The position numbers and the translations under genes are program-made. A model generated the notes under the pieces. It searched no databases. It was not told the origin of the DNA and worked only from the letters and a program-made list of their open reading frames with translations. A stretch of 34,278 nucleotides of DNA from Patescibacteria group bacterium (lineage in GTDB: Bacteria; Patescibacteriota; Minisyncoccia; Ryanbacterales; GWA2-47-10b), in the NCBI GenBank assembly GCA_038064855.1, contig JBBTSE010000009.1, positions 1-34,278 of the forward strand, written 5' to 3'. Positions within the stretch are counted from its first letter, which is position 1. Every line of letters starts with the position of its first letter. Shown here piece by piece: positions 1 through 6,286 of the stretch.

Positions 1-52
1 TAAGTCGTAACAAGGCACGCGTAGCGGAAGCTGTGCGTGGATTTTCTCCTAG
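1..52 (+). rRNA. rrs: 16S ribosomal RNA, 3' end only
   Basis: The window opens inside the highly conserved 16S 3' end (AAGTCGTAACAAGG at 2-15). Helix 45 is complete: CACGC-GUAGC pairs with GCUGU-GCGUG around the GGAA tetraloop at 26-29, the KsgA dimethylation site. Aligned without gaps to E. coli numbering (window position = E. coli position minus 1490), the tail reads GGAUUUUCUCCUAG. The anti-Shine-Dalgarno core CUCCU (46-50) is kept, but positions equivalent to 1533-1535 (43-45) are UUU instead of CAC. The 3' end is placed at about 52 by this alignment; the true mature end is not visible. Confidence 0.95.
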
Positions 53-242
53 TAAGGATTACCACGAGGAGTCGTGGGGTCTCGCGCAAGCGAGATATAC
101 TTACGAGGTCGGTTTTACATTAAGTGTAAAAAAAGCTATTAGTCGTGGAGGCTTCAAATCACGACTCGGATGCCTACCAAGGGGGTAGGACACGTAAGAT
201 CTTCGGCGGATTTTTGAGTTTCCATATATTTATATTATTAGG
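53..242 (+). other. Hairpin-rich 16S trailer / intergenic spacer
   Basis: No gene was found here. The stretch carries consecutive perfect hairpins: CCACGA/TCGTGG at 62-77, TCTCGC/GCGAGA with a GCAA tetraloop at 80-95, TTTTACA/TGTAAAA at 113-131, AGTCGTG/CACGACT at 141-166 and CCTACC/GGTAGG at 173-189. No tRNA, 23S or 5S follows, unlike a standard rrn operon. It may be the processed 3' trailer of a stand-alone 16S transcript or a small structured RNA. No clear U-run terminator closes it. Confidence 0.5.
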
Positions 243-248
243 TATACT
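243..248 (+). promoter_or_regulatory. -10 promoter element for the zinc-ribbon gene
   Basis: TATACT lies immediately before an ATG at 249 and exactly 6 nt before a second in-frame ATG at 255. The 6-nt spacing matches several other genes here (rpsF, secG, uvrC, the gene at 19195, glycerate kinase, the glycosidase-like gene), so transcription probably begins at or next to 255. Confidence 0.55.
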
Positions 249-254
249 ATGCTT

Positions 255-419
255 ATGGATGAAAAGATTGAAGGTCATTGCATGAAATGCAAGACCAAGA
301 GGGAGATGAAGGATGTTGAAGTCGTAGAGATGCGCCCAGGCACGAAAGCTGCCAAGGGCAAGTGCACCGTCTGCGGTTGCGGCATGTACAAGATTCTTCC
401 GAAAAACAAAGCAGCGTAA
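255..419 (+). CDS. Small zinc-ribbon protein, DUF5679-type
   Basis: This 54-residue basic protein has two CxxC knuckles, CMKC near the N-terminus and CTVCGC near the C-terminus, which would form one zinc ribbon. The pattern CMKCKTKREM, then a short beta-rich stretch, then KGKCTVCGCGMYKIL matches the DUF5679 family common in CPR and archaeal genomes. Its function is unknown; a nucleic-acid or ribosome-associated role is only a guess. An in-frame ATG at 249 would add two residues. The ATG at 255 is preferred because it lies 6 nt after a TATACT element, the window's usual leaderless layout, and there is no Shine-Dalgarno. The gene stands alone between the 16S trailer and a strong terminator. Confidence 0.85.
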   Translation: MDEKIEGHCMKCKTKREMKDVEVVEMRPGTKAAKGKCTVCGCGMYKILPKNKAA

Positions 420-430
420 GACCTGCTTCA

Positions 431-458
431 AAAAACCCTCGCGTTGCGAGGATTTTTT
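431..458 (+). terminator. Rho-independent terminator after the zinc-ribbon gene
   Basis: Stem CCTCGC (437-442), loop GTT, stem GCGAGG (446-451), then a T-run at 453-458. An A-run upstream (429-435) could make it work in both directions. It lies 10-20 nt after the stop codon. Confidence 0.85.
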
Positions 459-639
459 GTTTTTAATATTGACGAGTATGTATATATGTGATACGGATGT
501 ACCAGTTCTGAACTTTTCATTTCTAGCACCAGGTTCCATTCTGAGCTCTACCTCCGAACACCTCTAGTGATAGCAACATCCCGCACGGTGCGGGTGAGCA
601 GGGGTTTGATAATAACCCCATAGAGAGAAGGAGGCAGTC

Positions 640-1872
640 ATGTTCCATCGCAGTAGTCATTTGATGGGGGCCATCATGATGATGACCGTGGGCTTTGTGC
701 TCACACAGACGGGCAAGGATGCCAACGCTTTTGAGGTACCCTCGGTCTTCGAGACGTACTTCGTGCAAGAGTTGCCGGTGCTTTCGCGTACCGGGGAGGC
801 GCGCCTTGCGTCTCAGGAGGCCACGTCAACGCCCCCCGCGATCAAGATCATTTCGATCAAGGGTGGCAAGGTAGCGATCGGCGGAGGTGGTACTCTGCCG
901 GTCATTCGCAACCGCAAGGTGGTCGTCGGCGTCGCCGAGGATCGTCGTGGCCGTCGGGTCCACTTCAAGGTGGTACGCGGTGATCGTGTACCATCCGTTG
1001 AGCGTGCGACCGCAACCTTTCCGTTTGAGATGTCGGCGTGCTTTACCGACGCAGACGGGAACTCCATGTTTCAATTTGCCGTAGGAGAGCCGGTCGGGGA
1101 CACGATCCCCGAGTGCGGGCCTCCTCACGAAGAAGGAGCGGTGGAGAGTTTGTCAGCCGAGTCCGATGCCTTGCCGACAGCGCGCGAGCAGGCGCATCGG
1201 ATGAAGGCGACCATCAACACGATGGGAGCTCTCGCGAAGCTCGGGTTTACCCCCGACTTCTCTGAAGAGTTCCGTGCGTTGACCGAAGGACGCAAAGCTC
1301 TTCGTAAGGCACACAAGCCTAACAAGGAGATTGTCGCGTCCGACTCAGTGATCATCCTCGACGAGGATGGCAGCCCGGTTACGGCTGGCACTACGCTTGC
1401 CGAGGCAGACCTGGCAGCCGCATTGGGCAGGGCGGGGTCGTCTGACCTTGCTACACCCCAGGTGACTTGGATGCGTGGCCGGCGGCACGTCGCCGAGATG
1501 CACGCGGACTACATCCACAACACAGCACAGCTAGCGGAACACTCCGCTACCTATACGGCGCGCTACGAAGAATCGCCGGCGCCGTTCGGAAGGTTCTACG
1601 ATGTCCGATCGAACTGCAACCACGGGCGGTGTCCGTGGGAGATGACCTTTCGGTATCTGCTCTTTTCAGCACCACGGTCGTGGACCCATGTCCATAACTG
1701 GTTCTGTACTACTGGGTACAATGCGGTCTCTTGGACGGGGACTCACAACTGTCACGATGACACGGTGTGCACCACCAGGTCGGTGCGACTCGATACGCAC
1801 TGGCCAGCAAACTGGGGTACACCATGTTCCGACCCATGGGTTCGGCGCTACGCGCCTCCGTGGTACGAGTAA
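640..1872 (+). CDS. Exported protein of unknown family with Cys/Trp-rich C-terminal domain
   Basis: This 410-residue protein has a plausible Sec signal peptide: a hydrophobic core at about 8-22 and an ANA motif with cleavage after residue 30. Residues about 95-215 (C134 and C159) are homologous to the protein of the next gene: both share GRxVxF-x-VRG, an EMS-x-CF motif, a second Cys after about 24 residues, then an ARE helix and AKL-x-F-x-P. The extra C-terminal domain (about 320-410) has six cysteines (326, 331, 356, 371, 377, 396) and many tryptophans, suggesting a disulfide-bonded extracellular module. No known family is recognised. It has a strong Shine-Dalgarno (AAGGAGG, 5 nt before ATG), GC-rich codons and its own terminator, all unlike its neighbours, so acquisition by transfer is possible. 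A short hairpin series (about 574-620) lies in the leader. Confidence 0.85.
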   Translation: MFHRSSHLMGAIMMMTVGFVLTQTGKDANAFEVPSVFETYFVQELPVLSRTGEARLASQEATSTPPAIKIISIKGGKVAIGGGGTLPVIRNRKVVVGVAEDRRGRRVHFKVVRGDRVPSVERATATFPFEMSACFTDADGNSMFQFAVGEPVGDTIPECGPPHEEGAVESLSAESDALPTAREQAHRMKATINTMGALAKLGFTPDFSEEFRALTEGRKALRKAHKPNKEIVASDSVIILDEDGSPVTAGTTLAEADLAAALGRAGSSDLATPQVTWMRGRRHVAEMHADYIHNTAQLAEHSATYTARYEESPAPFGRFYDVRSNCNHGRCPWEMTFRYLLFSAPRSWTHVHNWFCTTGYNAVSWTGTHNCHDDTVCTTRSVRLDTHWPANWGTPCSDPWVRRYAPPWYE

Positions 1873-1905
1873 CCAATAACTGAGCCCACCAAGGGCTCCA
1901 CAGCA

Positions 1906-1937
1906 GGGGCTTCCGACGATGTCGGAAGCCCCTTTTT
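1906..1937 (+). terminator. Strong rho-independent terminator
   Basis: A perfect 12-bp GC-rich stem (GGGGCTTCCGAC with its complement, 1906-1917 and 1921-1932) has a 3-nt GAT loop and is followed by TTTTT. It closes the upstream exported-protein gene, so the downstream paralogue needs its own promoter. Confidence 0.95.
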
Positions 1938-1939
1938 CA

Positions 1940-1968
1940 TTGCTAAAAATACATAAGTATGGTATGGA
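1940..1968 (+). promoter_or_regulatory. Possible sigma70-type promoter for the second paralogue
   Basis: TTGCTA (1940-1945), a 17-nt spacer and TATGGA (1963-1968) preceded by TGG (extended -10). It sits directly after the upstream terminator and about 28 nt before the ATG. The -10 match is imperfect. Confidence 0.4.
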
Positions 1969-1995
1969 TATAAACGGAAAGAGAGGTGCGTTCTT

Positions 1996-2565
1996 ATGAA
2001 AAAAGGATTTTGGCAGTTCATGATCTCGGCCGCAATCGCAGGACCGATCGTCTTTCTCGTGATCTACTGTGCTCGACTCGCCATCACCAATGCGGCGGGT
2101 GTCTCTACTCCCCTCGAGGCAGGTACGAAGCTGCCTCCCGAGTTCACCCACTTGGTCGTGGGTAATGGGCAGGCAGGCATACAGCTTCGTGGCGCTTACC
2201 GCAAGGAAGGCCGCGAAGTTCGGTTCTTCACGGTGCGTGGGCTTGCCATCTCGATGTTTGAACGGAGGCCAGGCGCCCCCGATGTCGAGATGAGTATGTG
2301 TTTCGTAAACGAGCAGGGCTACCCGCTCTTCACTGTTGCCGGCGGCGACGGGGTGCCGATTTCTGAGTGCAACAAAGCGGGTGGGGAGTTCGATTCCGAT
2401 AAAACGACAGACGAGGAGATGCAGCTTGCCCGCGAGGCGATGCGGGCGATTGCCAAGCTTTCGTTTCGGCCCGAGTATGAGCCCGAGCGGTGGGTTCTCG
2501 TAGGTTCCCTCGCGATCGCCAACACATTCGATCATGTGCTCGCTGATGAAATCCACTTGCCGTAG
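1996..2565 (+). CDS. Membrane-anchored paralogue of the upstream exported protein
   Basis: This 189-residue protein begins with a single N-terminal hydrophobic segment (about 8-30) with no evident cleavage site, so it is probably a signal anchor with the rest outside the cell. Residues about 65-165 align with residues about 95-215 of the preceding gene: GREVRFFTVRG, VEMSMCF, a second Cys (C102 and C125, probably a disulfide), and AREAMRAIAKLSFRPE. It lacks the Cys/Trp-rich C-terminal domain. The start is supported by a GAGAGG-type Shine-Dalgarno upstream of ATG. GC-rich codon use matches its paralogue, not the surrounding genes. The function is unknown; tandem duplication followed by loss or gain of the C-terminal domain is inferred. 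Confidence 0.82.
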   Translation: MKKGFWQFMISAAIAGPIVFLVIYCARLAITNAAGVSTPLEAGTKLPPEFTHLVVGNGQAGIQLRGAYRKEGREVRFFTVRGLAISMFERRPGAPDVEMSMCFVNEQGYPLFTVAGGDGVPISECNKAGGEFDSDKTTDEEMQLAREAMRAIAKLSFRPEYEPERWVLVGSLAIANTFDHVLADEIHLP

Positions 2566-2592
2566 GCATCAAGTCCTGCGGTCACAACTACG

Positions 2593-2626
2593 AAGGTCCC
2601 TCACTCAGTGAGGGACCTTTTTTCTT
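2593..2626 (+). terminator. Rho-independent terminator after the paralogue pair
   Basis: A perfect 12-bp stem AAGGTCCCTCAC (2593-2604) has a TCA loop and its complement at 2608-2619, followed by a T-run. It has the same design as the terminator at 1906-1937 (12-bp stem, 3-nt loop). Confidence 0.93.
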
Positions 2627-2641
2627 TATATAGAGTAAGTG

Positions 2642-2713
2642 TGGGTGTGGGAGGGATCGAACCTCCGACCTCTTCATTATCAGTGAAGTGCTCTACCACT
2701 GAGCTACACACCC
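2642..2713 (-). tRNA. ileT: tRNA-Ile (GAT anticodon)
   Basis: On the minus strand the cloverleaf starts GGGTGTG (acceptor, paired with CACACCC at the 3' end), followed by the D-arm AGCTCAGTGGTAGAGC, the anticodon arm CTTCA-CTGATAA-TGAAG giving GAT, and the T-arm with GGTTCGATCC. The discriminator is A; the CCA tail is not encoded (the next bases are CTT), so it must be added by a nucleotidyltransferase. It lies 38 nt downstream of rpsR on the same strand and may be co-transcribed with the S6 operon. An imperfect inverted repeat (2718-2737) lies just upstream of its 5' end. Confidence 0.95.
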
Positions 2714-2751
2714 AAGAACTGGAGTGGGTACCCCAGTAGTTTAAAATATCT

Positions 2752-3006
2752 TTAGCGAAGTGTGAATGGTACGACGGCCATGATGCGAGCGTGTTTGATG
2801 GCTTCCGCCAAGCGGCGCTGGTGCAGAGCACACAGGCCCGTTCTGCGGCGTGGCTGGATGCGTGCCTGCGGGGTCATGAATGTACGCAGGGTCTCGTTGT
2901 CCTTATAGTTCACCACGCGCGAGTTGGTCGTACAGAAATGGCATTGCTTGCGTACAGTGGGCGGATGTTGAATACGAGGTTTTGATTTTTTAGAATGGGA
3001 TTTCAT
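2752..3006 (-). CDS. rpsR: 30S ribosomal protein bS18
   Basis: This 84-residue basic protein of the small-subunit platform binds 16S rRNA next to bS6. The family core is visible: the DNETLRTFMTPQARIQPRRRTGLCALHQRRLAEAI region with the C-terminal KHARIMAVVPF. The N-terminal CHFC knuckle plus later Cys/His residues suggest a zinc-retaining form, but this is not certain. The ATG overlaps the last 17 nt of ssb in another frame, implying translational coupling in the rpsF-ssb-rpsR operon, an arrangement found across bacteria. No separate ribosome-binding site is apparent. Confidence 0.96.
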   Translation of the reverse strand: MKSHSKKSKPRIQHPPTVRKQCHFCTTNSRVVNYKDNETLRTFMTPQARIQPRRRTGLCALHQRRLAEAIKHARIMAVVPFTLR

Positions 3007-3433
3007 CGGGGTTTATTTCACCTTCATCCGGATATTGGATTGTTTCGACCTCTTCTTTTTGCTGTGGACTCATTTCACTCTGTGGGCCGCCGCCTCCACC
3101 CATATCACTATCGCGCGGGCCCATCTGCATTTCTTCGGCGACGATCTCGGTGCGCGATTTCTTTTGGCCATCCTTTTCCCATGATCGGGTCTGGATGCGA
3201 CCTTCGATAAAGACCATCTTGCCGCGACCAAGGTATTGTTTGGCGATTTCTGCCAAACGACCAAACATCACGATATTGTGATATTCAGCCATAGTCTGAC
3301 GCGCGCCACTCTTGTCTTTCCAGGTGCGGTTCGACGCGATACTAAAAGTACAGACCGGCTGACCTGAAGGCAAGGTGCGCATCTCAGGGTCGCGGGTGAG
3401 GTTGCCGATAATAAATACTTTATTGAGATTCAT
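2990..3433 (-). CDS. ssb: Single-stranded DNA-binding protein
   Basis: This 147-residue SSB coats single-stranded DNA in replication and repair. The OB-fold occupies about the first 105 residues, beginning MNLNKVFIIGNLTRDPE and including SIASNRTWKDK and FIEGRIQTRSWEKDG. A flexible Gly/Gln-rich linker follows, ending in the acidic partner-binding tip (PDEIPF), so the C-terminus is intact. The open frame extends 11 codons upstream, but the conserved N-terminus and the ATG at 3431-3433 fix the start. That ATG lies inside the end of rpsF (14-nt overlap), and the stop overlaps rpsR by 17 nt, giving a tightly coupled three-gene operon. Confidence 0.96.
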   Translation of the reverse strand: MNLNKVFIIGNLTRDPEMRTLPSGQPVCTFSIASNRTWKDKSGARQTMAEYHNIVMFGRLAEIAKQYLGRGKMVFIEGRIQTRSWEKDGQKKSRTEIVAEEMQMGPRDSDMGGGGGPQSEMSPQQKEEVETIQYPDEGEINPDEIPF

Positions 3434-3848
3434 TGGTTGGAGTTTGTTCACCAAACATTGCTTCAAGTTTATCGTCGAGCGCTTTCGCGTCTACGGGTAC
3501 TTGATCTTCTTTTGGTGCAACGCGGGGCTTCATCGGTTTGCGAGGGGTTGGCTTGTGCCACTGCATAAGGGTAAAGCGAATCACCTTTGTATCTTCGCGG
3601 AGCTTTTCTTGCAAGGTGGGTGCGTTTACGCGTTCAGTGGTAAAGCGAATAGCACCAAAATAGGCATCAGTCGCTTTATTGATGGGGTAAGAAAGATTCT
3701 TGCGTTTTGGGGTATCCCAAGTGTCTACCGTCGCGTTAAAGCCGCCCAAGATCTCACGGATCTCATTTTCTGCGGCTCCCGCATCTTCGGGCGAGAGAGA
3801 TGGGCTCAAAAGGTAAGCCAATTCATAATATTTTGTATCTAATACCAT
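3420..3848 (-). CDS. rpsF: 30S ribosomal protein bS6
   Basis: This 142-residue protein is longer than the usual bS6 of about 95-135 residues because of a charged, Pro/Lys-rich C-terminal tail (about 100-142). The fold is recognised from YYELAYLLSP at the N-terminus, the central KRKNLSYPINKATDAYFGAIRF and the strand RFTLMQW. It pairs with bS18 on the small-subunit platform. It is the first gene of the rpsF-ssb-rpsR operon. The start ATG lies 6 nt after a TGG-TAGAGT extended -10 element with a TTGCCT -35, so its mRNA is predicted to be leaderless. Confidence 0.95.
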   Translation of the reverse strand: MVLDTKYYELAYLLSPSLSPEDAGAAENEIREILGGFNATVDTWDTPKRKNLSYPINKATDAYFGAIRFTTERVNAPTLQEKLREDTKVIRFTLMQWHKPTPRKPMKPRVAPKEDQVPVDAKALDDKLEAMFGEQTPTNESQ

Positions 3849-3854
3849 AGAGCG

Positions 3855-3883
3855 ACTCTACCAGATTTTGAGCGAGTAGGCAA
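3855..3883 (-). promoter_or_regulatory. Promoter of the rpsF operon, leaderless layout
   Basis: On the minus strand: -35 TTGCCT (3878-3883), a 17-nt spacer, and -10 TAGAGT (3855-3860) preceded by TGG. Only 6 nt separate the -10 from the rpsF ATG, putting the start point at or beside the start codon. Confidence 0.65.
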
Positions 3884-3891
3884 GGGTTGGA

Positions 3892-4908
3892 TTACACCTT
3901 AAATTCGATGACATCACCGTCTTGCACGATGTATTCTTTGCCCTCGGTACGCACCAAACCCTTCTCGCGAGCCTTGCCGTAAGAGCCGGCATCAAGGAGA
4001 TCTTTCCAAAAAATAATTTCGGCACGGATGAATTTCTCTTCAAAATCAGAATGAATAGCGCGCCCAGCTCGCTTGGCGGTAGAACCAACGGGAATCGTCC
4101 ACGCGCGCGTTTCGTCCTCGCCAGTAGTAAAGTAGCTCATGAGTCCCAGAAGTTTGTAGGCGGCATGGGCGAGCTTACCGAGTTGCGGCTCCATACCAAG
4201 CTCGTGTTGTTCATCTGGTGACATGCCCGAGAGTTCTTCTTCAAGTTTTATATTGAGATATAGTCTGCCATCAGATGCGGTAGGTAATGGTTCAGTGGTG
4301 GTATTGTAAAGATAGAGGATCGGTTTCGCGGTTAGAAGCTGAAATGCTCGGGCGTCTTCTCGAAGCTCTTCGGGAATGAGCGCGCCGCCAGCAACAATGC
4401 TGTGGATTTTATGCGCGATCTCTGCCTGTTTTTTTGTATCAGCTGATCCCGAGCGCGCTTCTTTCTCGGTACGCGCGACTGCTTTTTCCATTGTGGCAAG
4501 ATCAGCCATCATCAGCTCGGTCTCGATGATGCCGCGATCACGCTCGGGGTCGATAGACGATTCGACATGTATAATGTTGCTGTTTTCAAATGCGCGTACT
4601 ACTTCTACGATCGCATCTACTTCACGGATGTGCGCGAGGAATTGATTGCCAAGTCCTTCACCTTCGGATGCGCCTTTGACGAGCCCCGCGATATCGACAA
4701 ACTCGATGGCGGCAGGTATGCGCTTGGCACTTTTAGAAAAGTCAGCCAGCATGTCGATGCGCGCGTCTTTTACCTCGACGATACCGATATTTGGTTCGAT
4801 GGTAGCAAACGGATAGTTTGATGTATCGACAGTCTTTTGAGTGAGTGCCTGAAAAAGTGTCGATTTGCCGACATTGGGAAGACCCACGATGCCAATTTTG
4901 AGAGACAT
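3892..4908 (-). CDS. ychF: Redox-responsive ribosome-binding ATPase YchF/Ola1 family
   Basis: This 338-residue OBG-family P-loop NTPase binds the ribosome; the family prefers ATP over GTP. Visible motifs are the P-loop GLPNVGKST near the N-terminus, G2 around NYPFATIEP, and G3 DIAGLVKGASEGEGLGNQFL. The normal NKxD is replaced by LYLYNTTTE, as expected for this family. The C-terminal TGS domain ends VQDGDVIEFKV. The length is slightly below the usual 360-365. ATG at 4906-4908 (MSLKIGIVG) is chosen over a TTG two codons upstream because it fits the conserved N-terminus. It is divergent from pgm with only 25 nt between the start codons. Confidence 0.95.
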   Translation of the reverse strand: MSLKIGIVGLPNVGKSTLFQALTQKTVDTSNYPFATIEPNIGIVEVKDARIDMLADFSKSAKRIPAAIEFVDIAGLVKGASEGEGLGNQFLAHIREVDAIVEVVRAFENSNIIHVESSIDPERDRGIIETELMMADLATMEKAVARTEKEARSGSADTKKQAEIAHKIHSIVAGGALIPEELREDARAFQLLTAKPILYLYNTTTEPLPTASDGRLYLNIKLEEELSGMSPDEQHELGMEPQLGKLAHAAYKLLGLMSYFTTGEDETRAWTIPVGSTAKRAGRAIHSDFEEKFIRAEIIFWKDLLDAGSYGKAREKGLVRTEGKEYIVQDGDVIEFKV

Positions 4909-4919
4909 AGCCAAGATGG

Positions 4920-4925
4920 TAAACT
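4920..4925 (+). promoter_or_regulatory. -10 element of the phosphohexomutase gene
   Basis: TAAACT preceded by TGG (extended -10) lies 8 nt before the ATG at 4934. Any -35 would fall inside the start of divergent ychF. The layout predicts a leaderless or nearly leaderless mRNA. Confidence 0.45.
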
Positions 4926-4933
4926 AATAATCA

Positions 4934-6286
4934 ATGTATGTAAATCCTGAAATCTTCAAAGCCTATGATATCCGTGGTATTTTCCCTGAGGAGATCAACG
5001 GTAAGACATCCTATCTGGTCGCCCGTGCTTTTGCCGAGCATATACGAGGCAAGTCAAAATTGCCTTTGCGGATTATTGTGGCGGCTGATGCGCGGCCCTC
5101 CTCCCCCGAGATAAAAAAGGGTGTGATCGAAGGGCTCCTTGATGAAGGGGTTGAGGTGATTGATATGGGTCTCGCGACAACGCCGCAGCATTATTTTACG
5201 GTGGTACAGTCAGGCGCTGATGGCGGTATGATGGTAACCGCGTCACACAATGCATACCGTACCAATGGGCTTAAATTCACCAAAAAAGGTGGCGAGCAAA
5301 TAGGCGAGGGACTTGAGGTGATGCGTCAGATGGTACGCCGGTCTATTTTCCAAAATGCTCCGACCCGCGGCAAATTGGCAGAGGTACCAGTGACGCGCGA
5401 GTATATCGAGTATCTTGTGTCAAAAGTCGATCTTTCAGGTGCCAAAGATTTAAAGATTATCTGTGATGCGGGTGGCGGTATGACATCGTTGTTAATCCCA
5501 CAAATGATACGCAACTTGCCCTGCAAGATAACCGTGATGAATGGCGATCTCGCGTTTGATATGATGCACGAGCCGCTCAATCCCGCGCGCGAAGAAAGTT
5601 TGGCACCGCTCAAAAATGCGGTGTTAGAGGCGCGCGCTGACTTTGGTATTGCTTTTGATCCTGATGGGGATCGGTGCGGGATCGTGACCGGCAATGCGCG
5701 CTATTTCCGGCCTGATTATGTGGCAGCATTTTTTGCGCGAGAGTTTCTCAAGACCAATGAGGGCGCGGCGATTGTGTATGATGTGCGCTCATCAAACATT
5801 TTCCGTGAGACAATCATGGCGCACGGTGGCCGTGCACTCGAATCACGCGTGGGGCATCGGTTTATCAAGGAGCTAATGCGCAAGGAAGATGCGATATTTG
5901 CAGGAGAGCTTTCAGGGCATTTTTATTTCAAAGAGGCGTTTTATATGGACTCTGATTTTTTGCCGATGTTCTATATGATGCAGTTTCTCACAAAGCTCGG
6001 CAAGACTGCTGACGAGGTACTCGATGAGTTTGCGATCTATCCATCATCAGGCGAATTGAGCTTTAAGGTAAAGCCAAACGAGAACTATTTGGAGCAAATT
6101 GCCGCGCACTATAAAGACGCTAAAGAGGTAAGATGGGTGGATGGGCTCTCAGTCTATTATGAAGATTGGTGGGCAAATGTACGCCAATCAAATACCGAGC
6201 CGGTTGTGCGCATCAATGTCGAGGCCCGTACACGCGAAGTGCTCAACGAAAAAGTAGAAGAGTTAAAAAAACTGCTCGGCGTCTAA
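4934..6286 (+). CDS. manB: Phosphomannomutase/phosphoglucomutase
   Basis: This 450-residue alpha-D-phosphohexomutase interconverts hexose-6-phosphate and hexose-1-phosphate through a phosphoserine and feeds sugar-nucleotide synthesis. All four signature loops are present: the catalytic-serine loop TASHN (Ser104), the Mg-binding loop DPDGDR (242-247), the sugar-binding loop GELSGH (324-329) and the phosphate-binding loop RQSNTEP (417-423). Length and domain order match bifunctional ManB/AlgC-type enzymes; preference for mannose or glucose cannot be read from sequence. The TAA stop overlaps the stop codon of convergent trpS by 4 nt. Confidence 0.95.
   Translation: MYVNPEIFKAYDIRGIFPEEINGKTSYLVARAFAEHIRGKSKLPLRIIVAADARPSSPEIKKGVIEGLLDEGVEVIDMGLATTPQHYFTVVQSGADGGMMVTASHNAYRTNGLKFTKKGGEQIGEGLEVMRQMVRRSIFQNAPTRGKLAEVPVTREYIEYLVSKVDLSGAKDLKIICDAGGGMTSLLIPQMIRNLPCKITVMNGDLAFDMMHEPLNPAREESLAPLKNAVLEARADFGIAFDPDGDRCGIVTGNARYFRPDYVAAFFAREFLKTNEGAAIVYDVRSSNIFRETIMAHGGRALESRVGHRFIKELMRKEDAIFAGELSGHFYFKEAFYMDSDFLPMFYMMQFLTKLGKTADEVLDEFAIYPSSGELSFKVKPNENYLEQIAAHYKDAKEVRWVDGLSVYYEDWWANVRQSNTEPVVRINVEARTREVLNEKVEELKKLLGV

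Noticed and set aside
40-52. Complete loss of the anti-Shine-Dalgarno sequence
   Set aside because: CUCCU (46-50) is intact; only the three bases on its 5' side differ, so SD pairing is weakened, not abolished.
141-166. A possible tRNA T-arm (GGCTTCAAATC) in the 16S trailer
   Set aside because: The stem encloses a 12-nt loop, not the 7-nt T-loop, and no acceptor or anticodon arms can be folded around it.
1666-2556. A 296-codon minus-strand open frame antisense to both exported-protein paralogues
   Set aside because: It spans two genes, a strong terminator and a promoter region on the other strand. The plus-strand genes have Shine-Dalgarno sites, signal or anchor sequences and mutual homology, while the antisense translation has no recognisable domain. 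It is a by-product of GC-rich codon use.
2601-2831. A minus-strand open frame of 76 codons over the tRNA-Ile region
   Set aside because: It is the translation of the tRNA and part of rpsR in another frame, with no independent support.
3375-3842. A 155-codon plus-strand open frame antisense to rpsF and ssb
   Set aside because: rpsF and ssb are certain genes with coupled starts; the antisense frame has no recognisable family.
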